From assembly GCA_041694215.1 (NCBI GenBank), contig JASMTO010000047.1:1-55119 (forward strand): 55,119 nt of DNA, in the 5' to 3' direction. Below are positions 38,146 to 46,101 of this stretch, one piece after another. The notes beneath the pieces were generated by a model. The model did not search any database. It had not been told where the DNA came from and saw only the letters and a program-made list of their open reading frames with translations. This DNA comes from Flexistipes sp041694215 (GTDB lineage: Bacteria; Chrysiogenota; Deferribacteres; Deferribacterales; Flexistipitaceae). Position 1 is the stretch's first letter. The number at the start of each line of letters is the position of its first letter. Both the position numbers and the translations under genes were made by a program.

Positions 38146-38433
38146 GTGGATAGGACAGATGTTAAGGTAACTGCAAAAGTTGAAATAGTGAATGAACTTG
38201 GGCTTCATGCCCGTGCTGCTGCCAATTTTGTGAAAGTTGCCAATAAGTTTTCTGCTGAAATTACTGTTGAAAAAAATGGGGTTTCGGCAAACGGCAAGAG
38301 TATCATGGGTGTTATGATGCTGGCAGCAGCAAAAGGATCAACACTGACAATTACTGCTGAAGGTGAGGATGCTAAAGAGTCCCTTAAGGCGTTAACAGAG
38401 CTTGTTGAAAATAAATTTGGTGAGGCTAAATGA
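38146..38433 (+). CDS. ptsH: Phosphocarrier protein HPr
   Basis: Small phosphocarrier that takes phosphate from enzyme I and hands it to EIIA proteins. The catalytic His21 is in NELGLHARAAANF. The regulatory Ser52 (GKSIMGVMML) lies 31 residues on, the same spacing as His15/Ser46 in classical HPr, so HPr kinase could act on it. Length is 95 aa with a slightly extended N terminus. The start codon is GTG, immediately after the EIID stop. The gene overlaps ptsI by 4 nt. Confidence 0.94.
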   Translation: MDRTDVKVTAKVEIVNELGLHARAAANFVKVANKFSAEITVEKNGVSANGKSIMGVMMLAAAKGSTLTITAEGEDAKESLKALTELVENKFGEAK

Positions 38434-40181
38434 ATATTATCAAAGGAATACCCGCTTCAGAAGGTGTTGTTATCGGCAAAAGTTATCTGTTAGACAGAAC
38501 CAAAACCAGGGTTTACAAGTATAAAATAACAGAAAACGATATAGATGCTGAGTGTAAAAAGCTTGATGAAGCTGTTAAAAAAGCTGAAAGTTACATAAGA
38601 AGTGTTCGTGAGATTTCCAAAGACAAGCTTGGAGAAGACCACGCTTTTATTTTTGATGTATATTTATTGCTATTGAAAGATGATATGCTTATTGGTGAAA
38701 CAAAACGATTTATTAAGAAAGAGCTTGTCAATGCTGAGTACGCATTAAGGATGGTATCTGCAAATATTCTTAAAGTGTTTAATGAATCAGATGATGAGTA
38801 CTTCAGAGAACGTAAAAGTGATATTGAACAGGTTGTTCAAAAATTACTGCGATTTATGTCTGGTGAAAAATACGATTCAATTTCCACTATTGAAGAGGAT
38901 GTGATAGTAATTGCCCATGATTTGACCCCTTCGGATACAGCATTTGCTATGAAGAAAAAAGTAAAAGGGTTTGCAACAGACCTTGGAAGTAAAACGTCGC
39001 ATACTTCGATATTGGCAAGAGCTATCGGTATCCCTGCTGTAGTTGGCTGTGAAAATGTCTCCTATAATGTCACCACAGGTGAAGAGGTCATTATTGATGG
39101 TTTCGAAGGTAAAGTTATTGTAAGGCCTGATGATAAGACGTTAACCAGATATAGAAACATTTAAAATAGATATAAGAAATATGTTAAAGAACTTAAAAAA
39201 CTAAAAGATGTTGAAGCTTGGACACTAGATAACAAAAGGATTAACCTTTACTCAAATATAGAAATAAATGAGGAAATAAAACTTTCCTGTGAATACAATG
39301 CCGATGGGATAGGATTGTACCGTACTGAATACATATATCTTGAAAAAGGGGACATATCTGAGGATGAACAATATGAAATTTTGAAAGCGGCTGCCGAAAT
39401 TAATGGGACAAAACCTCTTACCATAAGGACATTTGATCTTGGTGGAGAAAAACTGTCCAATGTTCTCCCGCATCCCGATGAAGTAAACCCTGTTATGGGG
39501 CTTAGGGCGATAAGATATTCGCTGCGGTTCAGAGATTTTTTTAAAAAACAATTAAAAGCTATACTTCGGGTTGCCGCTTTTGCTGATGTTCGGATTATGT
39601 TTCCCATGATTTCAGGTGTTGAAGAGATTAGAATTTGTAAAGATATTTTAGCTGAATCTGCAGAAGAATTGGAGGGTGAAGGCAAAAAATACAGAAAGGA
39701 CATCCCTATCGGTGTAATGGTAGAGCTTCCCTCACTTGCTCTTACAACCCATCTGATTGCTCGAGAAGTGGATTTTTTTAGTGTGGGTACTAATGATCTT
39801 ATTCAGTATACACTTGGTATCGACCGCAATAACGAATATGTGGCATATTTGTACAGACCTACACATCCTGCAATTTTGTCCTTATTGGAGAAAATCATTA
39901 CCGATGCTGAGAAAGCAGGGATTGAGGCTTCCGTTTGCGGGGAAATAGCAGGTGAACCTAAGTATATCCCTGTTTTACTTGGTTTGGGCTACACTAACTT
40001 AAGTATGAGTCCAGCTTCAATTCTAAAAGCTAAGATGGTGATTAAAAGACTGAACATTGATTCCTGCAAACGCCTTTTGCATGAATTAAGGGATTGTAAA
40101 TATGCCAGAATTGCTGAAGAAAAGCTGGATGAATTTATATCGCGCTATGCGGGGGATGTCTATTTTCATGAGGAAGGGTGA
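38430..40181 (+). pseudogene. ptsI: PTS enzyme I interrupted by an in-frame TAA
   Basis: Enzyme I moves phosphate from PEP to HPr. Codons 1-244 encode the HPr-binding and phospho-His domains, with the active His191 in SKTSHTSILARAIGIP. Codon 245 (39162-39164) is TAA. The same frame then continues without further stops to 40181 and encodes the PEP-binding barrel (GIGLYRTEYIYL, IMFPMISGVEE, FFSVGTNDLIQYTL, active Cys in VCGEIAGEP). Joined, the reading frame has 583 codons, a normal EI length. Because the frame is kept, one base substitution explains it and no indel is needed. No good restart site exists; the first in-frame candidate, TTG 39315, lies past conserved sequence. It may be a true pseudogene, a suppressed stop or a base-call error. 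Confidence 0.85.
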
Positions 40182-40183
40182 CA

Positions 40184-40312
40184 ATGCAAGGTAAAGGAAT
40201 AGTCTTTGGAATTTTAGGGATTAATTTTACATTTTACCGTTTAGTATGTACTATAGCTTTTCCTATTATAGCAGGTTGTTTTGCTTTGTTAATCAAGGCT
40301 GCATTCAAATAA
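40184..40312 (+). CDS. Small hydrophobic protein, 42 aa (hypothetical)
   Basis: A short open frame starts with ATG two nucleotides after the ptsI stop and is preceded by GGAAGG at about 6 nt. The product begins MQGKGIVFGILGI, has a mostly hydrophobic middle with one likely membrane segment (about residues 20-37) and ends in a lysine-containing tail. I do not recognise it. The ribosome site and tight position after ptsI argue for translation, but at this length chance cannot be ruled out. Confidence 0.45.
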   Translation: MQGKGIVFGILGINFTFYRLVCTIAFPIIAGCFALLIKAAFK

Positions 40313-40329
40313 AAATTGTGGCATATGTA

Positions 40330-40338
40330 TGTTATACT
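40330..40338 (+). promoter_or_regulatory. Putative extended -10 promoter of the receiver-domain gene
   Basis: TG-N-TATACT at 40330-40338 has no good -35 box. It lies about 20 nt before the ATG at 40359. Confidence 0.3.
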
Positions 40339-40358
40339 AATTACTTGGAGATGTTTTG

Positions 40359-40754
40359 ATGGTTACGGATAACAAAACTTATAAAATCTTGATAATGGAT
40401 GATCAGGAACTGATTTTAGAATCTTCGAGTGAGCTTTTGAGTATTTTGGGATATATTGTGGAGACTGCAAAAAATGGGGAAGAGGCTATAAATGTATTCA
40501 AAAAAGCAATTGATGCCGGAGAACCATTCGATCTTGTAATACTTGATTTGACAATACCTGGTGGCATGGGAGGGGTAAAGACGCTGGAAACCATGAAAGA
40601 ACTAAATCAGGATTTTAAGGCAATAGTTTCAAGTGGATATTCAAATGATCCGATTATGATTGATTACAAAAACTTCGGTTTTGACGGAGTACTAATAAAA
40701 CCCTTCAAACTTGATATCTTGCAAGAAACCCTTAACAATCTTCTGAATGGGTAA
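40359..40754 (+). CDS. Stand-alone response-regulator receiver protein
   Basis: Single receiver domain of 131 aa with no output domain. The acidic pair Asp14-Asp15 (LIMDDQE), phospho-acceptor Asp63 (VILDLTIPGG), Ser91/Ser92 switch and Lys114 (LIKPF) are all in place, so it should be phosphorylatable. The sequence resembles the C-terminal receivers of hybrid PAS kinases (IPGGMGGVKTLETM, GFDGVLIKPF) more than CheY. The ATG at 40359 follows TTGGAG at good spacing. No kinase is adjacent; the partner is unknown. Confidence 0.88.
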   Translation: MVTDNKTYKILIMDDQELILESSSELLSILGYIVETAKNGEEAINVFKKAIDAGEPFDLVILDLTIPGGMGGVKTLETMKELNQDFKAIVSSGYSNDPIMIDYKNFGFDGVLIKPFKLDILQETLNNLLNG

Positions 40755-40809
40755 CCACGTTGCATATTTCGAAAAGAAGGTTTTGTTTGTGAAGAGATTT
40801 AAAAATTTG

Positions 40810-40837
40810 TTGACAAAATAAATAAAAATACTATTAT
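40810..40837 (+). promoter_or_regulatory. Sigma-70 promoter of the tRNA gene
   Basis: A consensus TTGACA (40810-40815) and TATTAT (40832-40837) are 16 bp apart, about 75 nt upstream of the tRNA. This is the best promoter match in the window. Confidence 0.65.
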
Positions 40838-40914
40838 ACAAATCCGTTTTTGATAAATAGTTGCTAGTCTTGACTGGTGATAAAGATGCTTGACTGTAAA
40901 GTTTGGTTTTATAT

Positions 40915-40988
40915 GGGCCAATAGCTCAGTTGGCTAGAGCCACCGGCTCATAACCGGTAGGTCCCAGGTTCGACTCCTGGTTGGCCCA
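40915..40988 (+). tRNA. tRNA with CAU anticodon (tRNA-Met or tRNA-Ile2)
   Basis: A full cloverleaf is visible: acceptor GGGCCAA/TTGGCCC with discriminator A, D arm GCTC/GAGC, anticodon stem ACCGG/CCGGT with loop CTCATAA, and T arm CCAGG-TTCGACT-CCTGG. The 74-nt gene does not encode the 3' CCA. The anticodon reads Met, but the C4-G69 and C5-G68 pairs and the CTCATAA loop match what TilS uses in E. coli to pick tRNA-Ile2. I therefore lean to tRNA-Ile(k2CAU), a substrate of the tilS gene in this window. It is not initiator: position 1 pairs and the three G-C pairs of the initiator anticodon stem are lacking. Confidence 0.95.
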
Positions 40989-41023
40989 TTTTTTTAAAAA
41001 GCGGCTAGTTTGCCGGGAAAATT

Positions 41024-42130
41024 ATGTCAATAAATATAAATGATATTAAAAAATTTTTAGAAAAACAATTTTCCGATTCTTCCAGACAGTTTGACTGGGA
41101 CAATAGTGGGGGGCAGATACTATCATCTGTAAAAGAAATTACGAAGATAGGATTTGCGCTGGATCCTTCAAAACATGTCATCGCACAGGCTGTAAATGAG
41201 GGGTGTGAGTTACTGATAACTCATCACCCCCTTTTTTTTGCGCCATTGAAGAAAATCGACACATCTTCTCCCTTAGGTTTTAAAATTAAGATAGCTTTAG
41301 AAAATAATTTGAATATTTTTTCCTATCACACATCTTTGGATTTGTCCGATTACAGTTTGAATGATTATTTGGCAGGTTTGTTAGAGGCTGTGCCGGAAGA
41401 TTTCTTAGAATATTTTAATTCTGATTATTATGTGAAGTTTGTATGCTTTGTTCCGAAAGGTTATGAAAATAGGATAATAGATGCAATTGATGATGCCGGT
41501 GGCGGTTGTATTGGAAAATATTCCAAATGCACCTTCATGGTTGAGGGTACCGGGACATTCTTGCCTGGTGATTCAACAAATCCTTTTATTGGGAAAAAAG
41601 GGGAATTGACGAAAACGGAAGAATATAGGCTGGAAACGATAGTATTAAAGAAAGATATTAATAGAGTTATTGAAAAGGTAAAGAAGATTCATCCTTATGA
41701 AGAGATGGCTTACGATGTGTACCCGCTGGAGCTAAAGAAAGCAAATGGCTTAGGGAGAATATGTAGCTTTTCTGAAAAAATATCATTTAGCGATTTTTTA
41801 ATAAAACTTAAACAAATACTAAAGCTTGATATTGTAAAGCATAACGCCTCCCTAGATTTTGATTTAAAAAAATTTGCGATTGTTACCGGAAGTGGTGCAT
41901 CCCTTTGGAATCGATGTATTCAAAAAGGAGTTAACGTACTTTTGACTGGAGATATTAAGCATCATGATGCTCTGGATGCTGCGGAGGCAGGAGTAACAAT
42001 TGTTGACTGTGGTCACTTTGAAACTGAACGAATTTATATGGAATATTTATCTTCGGCTATACAGAAACATTTTGATGTAGATACAATAGTGCTGGAGGAA
42101 AAATCCAGTATTAAATATTTTTGGGGGTAA
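41024..42130 (+). CDS. NIF3/DUF34-family dinuclear metal protein
   Basis: Member of the widespread NIF3 family, often labelled GTP cyclohydrolase I type 2-like. The true substrate is unsettled. Metal ligands are visible at both ends: His67-His68 in LLITHHPLFF, the SYHTSLDL segment and, near the C terminus, the CGHFETER motif. At 368 aa it has the long form, with a ferredoxin/PII-like insert in the middle (YVKFVCFVPKGYENRI to VIEKVKKIHPYEEMAYDVYP), as in Bacillus YqfO. Its start lies 35 nt after the tRNA, so it may be read from the tRNA promoter. The zinc-ribbon gene follows after 2 nt. Confidence 0.9.
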   Translation: MSININDIKKFLEKQFSDSSRQFDWDNSGGQILSSVKEITKIGFALDPSKHVIAQAVNEGCELLITHHPLFFAPLKKIDTSSPLGFKIKIALENNLNIFSYHTSLDLSDYSLNDYLAGLLEAVPEDFLEYFNSDYYVKFVCFVPKGYENRIIDAIDDAGGGCIGKYSKCTFMVEGTGTFLPGDSTNPFIGKKGELTKTEEYRLETIVLKKDINRVIEKVKKIHPYEEMAYDVYPLELKKANGLGRICSFSEKISFSDFLIKLKQILKLDIVKHNASLDFDLKKFAIVTGSGASLWNRCIQKGVNVLLTGDIKHHDALDAAEAGVTIVDCGHFETERIYMEYLSSAIQKHFDVDTIVLEEKSSIKYFWG

Positions 42131-42132
42131 CA

Positions 42133-42861
42133 ATGTTAGATTCAGCAGAGAAACTTATAGAGCTTCAAAAGATTGATAACAGAATAGCAGAATTGGAGAG
42201 TCTTATCAACGACATTCCAGATGATCTGAAAAATTTAAAAAATGATAAAGATGTGCTGGAGAAAGAGTACGAAGAGCTTAAAAAGCGTCTGAAATCCTTA
42301 AAAGACGAAAAAAGTGTTATTGAAAAGTCTATAGCTGAAAAGTCAACCCTTCTTGAAAATGCTCAAAGAAAGTTGACAACGGTGAAAAATAATAAAGAGT
42401 ATGAAGCTGTTCTGAAAGAATTGGATACTTTAAAAAAAGAGATGTATGAAGAGGAATTGAAAGTCCTTGAGCTTGATGATGAAATAAAGAGTAATGAAAA
42501 AGAATTTCAGGCATGTAAAGGGAAAAAAGAGAATGTGGATATCCAATACACTGAGATGGTTAATAAACGGGAAAAAGAGAATGCATCCAATGCAGACGAG
42601 TTGGAAAAACTGAAGCAAGAACGTAAAAAAGCTGTTACTGGAATAAAAAAGCAAATCTTATCCAAATATGAGATGATCCGGAAAGCACGTAATAATTTGG
42701 CAATAGTACGTGTTGAAAACGAAACGTGTACGGGATGCTATATGAAAATACCACCTCAATTATATGTTGAAGTGAAAAAAGAACATTCACTACATCAGTG
42801 CCCCAACTGTCAAAGGTTTCTTTACTTTAAAGAAGAAACCGAAAAAGTAGCCGAAAAATGA
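42133..42861 (+). CDS. Coiled-coil protein with C4 zinc ribbon
   Basis: Residues 1 to about 185 are almost entirely charged heptad repeats (Lys/Glu/Leu), predicted as a long antiparallel coiled coil. The C terminus carries a zinc ribbon with CTGC and CPNC pairs about 30 residues apart. This is the zinc-ribbon family (CT398-like) that very often lies next to NIF3-family genes. Binding of nucleic acid has been suggested and the role is not known. The ATG at 42133 is chosen because GGGGGT precedes it and the extra upstream codons overlap the NIF3 stop. Product 242 aa. Confidence 0.87.
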   Translation: MLDSAEKLIELQKIDNRIAELESLINDIPDDLKNLKNDKDVLEKEYEELKKRLKSLKDEKSVIEKSIAEKSTLLENAQRKLTTVKNNKEYEAVLKELDTLKKEMYEEELKVLELDDEIKSNEKEFQACKGKKENVDIQYTEMVNKREKENASNADELEKLKQERKKAVTGIKKQILSKYEMIRKARNNLAIVRVENETCTGCYMKIPPQLYVEVKKEHSLHQCPNCQRFLYFKEETEKVAEK

Positions 42862-42897
42862 AAGCGATATATTCATTTTGCATTTGTAAGATATTAA

Positions 42898-43299
42898 ATG
42901 ATTAACGTTTATTCTGATGGAGCTTGTTCAGGTAATCCGGGACCTGCTGGAATAGGTTTTGTTATTTACGATAATTTCGGTGAAAAGATATCTGACCATT
43001 CGGAATATATAGGTCAAGGTACAAACAATATTGCAGAATACACCGCAGTTTTGGAAGCCATCCGGGAAATCAAACGGAAACTGAAAAATGTAGATGAAAA
43101 AATCATTTTTCATCTTGATTCTGAGTTAGCAGTTAAGCAACTTAACGGTGTCTATAAAATCAAAAATGAAAACTTAAAAAAGTTGGTCGAATGTATTAAG
43201 CATGAACTTGTTGGACTTGATTATGAAATAGTGCATGTACGCCGGGAAAAGAATAAGGAAGCTGACAGGCTTTCTAAAAAGGCCATTGCCAACATTTAA
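42898..43299 (+). CDS. rnhA: Ribonuclease HI family protein
   Basis: Cleaves the RNA strand of RNA-DNA hybrids, or acts as an RNase-H-fold nuclease of the YpdQ/YpeP kind. The four catalytic acids line up as Asp7 (VYSDGACSGNPGPAG), Glu47 (NNIAEYTAVLEAI), Asp74 (HLDSELAVKQLNG) and Asp123 (REKNKEADRLSKKA). At 133 aa it lacks the basic protrusion of E. coli RNase HI and has no hybrid-binding domain. It follows the zinc-ribbon gene by 36 nt; this trio of neighbours recurs in related bacteria. Confidence 0.88.
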   Translation: MINVYSDGACSGNPGPAGIGFVIYDNFGEKISDHSEYIGQGTNNIAEYTAVLEAIREIKRKLKNVDEKIIFHLDSELAVKQLNGVYKIKNENLKKLVECIKHELVGLDYEIVHVRREKNKEADRLSKKAIANI

Positions 43300-43356
43300 T
43301 TCCAGTGCCATATCTTGATTTAACAAATGAAGGTGGAGACGCTAGAAGAATTATAG

Positions 43357-43383
43357 TTTGCAATAATTTGCAAATTGTATAAT
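43357..43383 (+). promoter_or_regulatory. Putative metF promoter with operator-like repeats
   Basis: TATAAT (43378-43383) lies 15 bp after TTTGCA (43357-43362). Two TTTGCAA direct repeats (43357, 43367) are spaced exactly 10 bp. The second is centred in a 12-bp perfect palindrome AATTTGCAAATT (43365-43376). A repressor or activator could bind here. Confidence 0.45.
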
Positions 43384-43425
43384 ATATTTTCCTAATAACA
43401 CTCACAATCTAAAAATGGAGAGAGT

Positions 43426-44298
43426 ATGAAAATTGGTGAAATATTTGAGAAAAAGAATCTTGTTGTATCTTTTGAATTTTTCCCTCCTAAAAAGTCTGAA
43501 AATGAGCACATCCTTTTTGAATCCATTGAGAGACTCAGTAATTTTAAACCTGACTTTGTTTCTGTAACGTATGGAGCTGGTGGCAGTACGCAGGAAAAGA
43601 CCATGGAGTGGACGAAAAAGATAAAAAATAGTTACAAACAGAATGTTATGATGCATTTAACATGCATTGGTTCCACAAAAAGTAAAATAATAAATATTCT
43701 TGAAGAATTGAAAAAAGAAGGGATAGAGAATATCCTGGCTTTACGAGGTGATATTCCTGAAGGTGCTGAGGATATTGATTCCCTATTTACTGATTTCAAG
43801 TATGCCTCTGATCTGGTAAGGCTGATAAAGAGTTATGATAAAAATTTTTCTGTGGCTGTTGCCGGTTATCCCGAAGGGCATATTGAGTGCAGCTCCAAAA
43901 GTGAAGATATTGAAAATCTGAAGAAAAAGGTTGATGAAGGTGCAGAGTGTATCATAACCCAGCTATTCTTTGATAATGCTTATTTTTATGATTACCTGGA
44001 GAGGCTTGAGAAAAATCATATACATCTTCCCGTTATTGCAGGGATAATGCCTATTATCAATATTAAGCAGGTTATAAAGTTTACAGATATGTGCGGTGCC
44101 ACTGTGCCGGAACACTTGAAGAATAAAATGCTGGGTAAAGAGCCGGAAGAGATGTTTAAGATTGGGGTTGATTTTGCTACAGAGCAGTGCAGGGACTTGA
44201 TTGAAAATGGTGTCAAAGGGCTGCATTTTTATACACTTAACAGGGCCAGGGCTACAGCAAAAATACTGGAGGATCTTCAGATTAACAAGGTTCAATGA
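43426..44298 (+). CDS. metF: 5,10-methylenetetrahydrofolate reductase
   Basis: Flavoprotein reducing methylene-THF to methyl-THF for methionine synthesis, or in the methyl branch of the acetyl-CoA pathway where that exists. The barrel has the catalytic FEFFPPK start, FVSVTYGAGGSTQEKT, MMHLTCIGSTKSKI, ILALRGDIPEGAED, VAGYPEGHIE and ECIITQLFFDNAYFYDYLE, with the final GVKGLHFYTLNRA. Length 290 aa is typical of bacterial MetF. A GGAGAG site and its own promoter region precede it. It overlaps the next gene by 4 nt. Confidence 0.95.
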   Translation: MKIGEIFEKKNLVVSFEFFPPKKSENEHILFESIERLSNFKPDFVSVTYGAGGSTQEKTMEWTKKIKNSYKQNVMMHLTCIGSTKSKIINILEELKKEGIENILALRGDIPEGAEDIDSLFTDFKYASDLVRLIKSYDKNFSVAVAGYPEGHIECSSKSEDIENLKKKVDEGAECIITQLFFDNAYFYDYLERLEKNHIHLPVIAGIMPIINIKQVIKFTDMCGATVPEHLKNKMLGKEPEEMFKIGVDFATEQCRDLIENGVKGLHFYTLNRARATAKILEDLQINKVQ

Positions 44299-44948
44299 AA
44301 TATTTAAGCAGAGCTTATTTTGTCCCGACATTAAAAGAAGCGGAGAAAATCTTTCCTGGTTTTCTTTTTCGTAAAAACTCAAATGGATTATATTTTTGTG
44401 ATTTAAAAGATGGTCTGATTTTTGTTTCCGGTATCGGCAAAATAAATATTACATATGCAGCATCGCTAATTTTTTCAGAGTATTCATTTGAAATAGCATA
44501 TCTTATGGGGATTTGCGGTGCATATAAAAGTGGTTATTTAAAAACCGGTGATCTTGTGAGTGTGGAATATGATTATTTCGCTGATGAGGGTCTTCTTGAC
44601 GAGTCCGGTAATTATCGGTTAATTTCAGAAATGGGTTTTCCGGTAATGGCTGATGGAAAGGATTTTGTAGTATTTGACAAGGCAGATGGGATAACAGGTG
44701 TGTCAGCCAATACAGTATCTTTTTTGAGCGGTACAGATTACCTTGCGGATATTTATTCTAGCAAGACAAACGCCCACATTGAAAATATGGAGGGTGCTGC
44801 TTTTGGGTATGTGTGCGGAAAATTTGGGCAACGGGCTGTGCATATAAGGGCTGTATCCAACTTTTGTGGTGACAGGGGCAGCCAAAATTGGAATATTGCA
44901 AAGGCTTTTGATTCCCTTTCCAATTATGTTAAAACTAACGTGATTTAA
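44295..44948 (+). CDS. mqnB: Futalosine hydrolase
   Basis: Splits futalosine into hypoxanthine and dehypoxanthine futalosine in the alternative menaquinone pathway. The nucleosidase-phosphorylase fold shows FVSGIGKINITYAASLI, LMGICGAYKSGYLKTGDLVS, the futalosine-type DYFADEGLLDE and the ENMEGAAFGYVC motif with its catalytic Glu. SGTD follows NTVSFL as in MqnB. At 217 aa it is full length. It is distinguished from MTA/SAH nucleosidase by the YFADEG and NTVSFLSGT segments. Translationally coupled to metF. The released hypoxanthine can be salvaged by Hpt encoded upstream. Confidence 0.86.
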   Translation: MKYLSRAYFVPTLKEAEKIFPGFLFRKNSNGLYFCDLKDGLIFVSGIGKINITYAASLIFSEYSFEIAYLMGICGAYKSGYLKTGDLVSVEYDYFADEGLLDESGNYRLISEMGFPVMADGKDFVVFDKADGITGVSANTVSFLSGTDYLADIYSSKTNAHIENMEGAAFGYVCGKFGQRAVHIRAVSNFCGDRGSQNWNIAKAFDSLSNYVKTNVI

Positions 44949-45012
44949 TGCTTGAATATTATAATGGTATTAAAAAATGCTACTATTAGCAGAATTTATG
45001 TGAGGTTAAAAA

Positions 45013-46062
45013 ATGGCATGTAGATGTGAAGCCACAAATGAATACCGGTATAATCAGGGGTATATGTATTTTACTGCAGGTGTCCCAGAAATATTAAAAT
45101 CACTTGCTTTAACTATTAAAAAATTAGGCTATAATGCTGAATATCAAAAAGGTGTCATAGTTGTTTCTGTTAAATGCGGTAGTGATCTTTTGATTGCTCT
45201 ATGCGGAGAACATTTCAATGAAAAAGAAAAAAAAGAAATAAAATTTACGTTTTTACCTGAAGGTAGTGTATTTGATTTTGGTATTTTTGCTAATCTTGAT
45301 ACATTGTCCAATGCTTGTGGTATACTTGGCGGAAGAGACCTTGTTGACATGATGAATAATAAATCTTTCAAAGTATATTTCCAGCCTATTATTGATATGA
45401 ATAATGAAAGTATTTATGGCTATGAATGTTTGCTAAGAGGTATAGGTAAAAAGGGGGAAATAATTCCTCCTGGTAAACTTTTTGGAATGGCAAAGGGCAG
45501 TGATCTTTTACTGCGTCTTGACAGAGTTGCCAGAGAATGCAGCCTTGAAGCCATCGCTGAGAAGAACATAGATAAGTATTGTTTTATAAATTTTCTACCT
45601 TCTTCTATTTACACGCCGGAGGTTTGTTTGCGTACTACATATAACCTAGCTGTAAAGTTGAATCTGAATCTGGAAAAAATTGTTTTTGAAGTATCGGAAA
45701 CAGAGAAAGTTGAGGACACCGGACATCTTAAGTCTATTTTAACCTTTTATCAAAAATCCGGTTTTCGCACAGCTCTAGATGATATAGGTAGCGGTTATGC
45801 ATCGCTCTCCTTGTTGGCGAAGCTGAGTCCAGATTTTGTTAAGGTGGATCGGGAAATAATTAAAGATATTCATACATCAAAACTTAAACAATCTATTTTG
45901 CAGGCACTTTCCGATATTTCTTCCAAAAATAATATTCTGCTTTTGGCCGAGGGTGTGGAAAAAAAAGAAGAGCTTGAATATGTTAAGTCTTTCAATATAA
46001 GATTTGTTCAGGGATTTTACTACGCTAAACCCTCACCGGAGCCTGCTATCCATTTGAATTAA
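45013..46062 (+). CDS. EAL-domain (c-di-GMP phosphodiesterase-type) protein
   Basis: Residues about 115-345 are an EAL domain. Its name motif reads ECL (138-140), but the catalytic set is complete: Glu138, Asn193, Glu226, Asp256-Asp257 (LDDIGSGYASL), Lys277, Glu313 (LAEGVE) and Gln333 (QGFYYAKP). Hydrolysis of c-di-GMP is therefore plausible. Residues 1-110 form an unrecognised domain starting MACRCEATNEY, with six or seven cysteines in all and no membrane segment, so the protein is cytoplasmic. The start follows GTGAGG. The next gene, a transporter binding protein, starts within about 40 nt and may be cotranscribed. Confidence 0.88.
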   Translation: MACRCEATNEYRYNQGYMYFTAGVPEILKSLALTIKKLGYNAEYQKGVIVVSVKCGSDLLIALCGEHFNEKEKKEIKFTFLPEGSVFDFGIFANLDTLSNACGILGGRDLVDMMNNKSFKVYFQPIIDMNNESIYGYECLLRGIGKKGEIIPPGKLFGMAKGSDLLLRLDRVARECSLEAIAEKNIDKYCFINFLPSSIYTPEVCLRTTYNLAVKLNLNLEKIVFEVSETEKVEDTGHLKSILTFYQKSGFRTALDDIGSGYASLSLLAKLSPDFVKVDREIIKDIHTSKLKQSILQALSDISSKNNILLLAEGVEKKEELEYVKSFNIRFVQGFYYAKPSPEPAIHLN

Positions 46063-46101
46063 TATGGGATGCCAACAATTTCGAGATGGGGTGAAATAGC
46101 A

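Noticed and set aside
39315..40181. A separate gene for the PEP-binding half of enzyme I
   Set aside because: The only in-frame start (TTG 39315) falls inside the conserved GIGLYRTE segment, and the frame upstream back to the TAA encodes normal EI sequence. One interrupted gene is the better reading.
42862..42897. RNase P RNA or another structured RNA between the zinc-ribbon and RNase H genes
   Set aside because: The gap is only 36 nt and has no recognisable structure.
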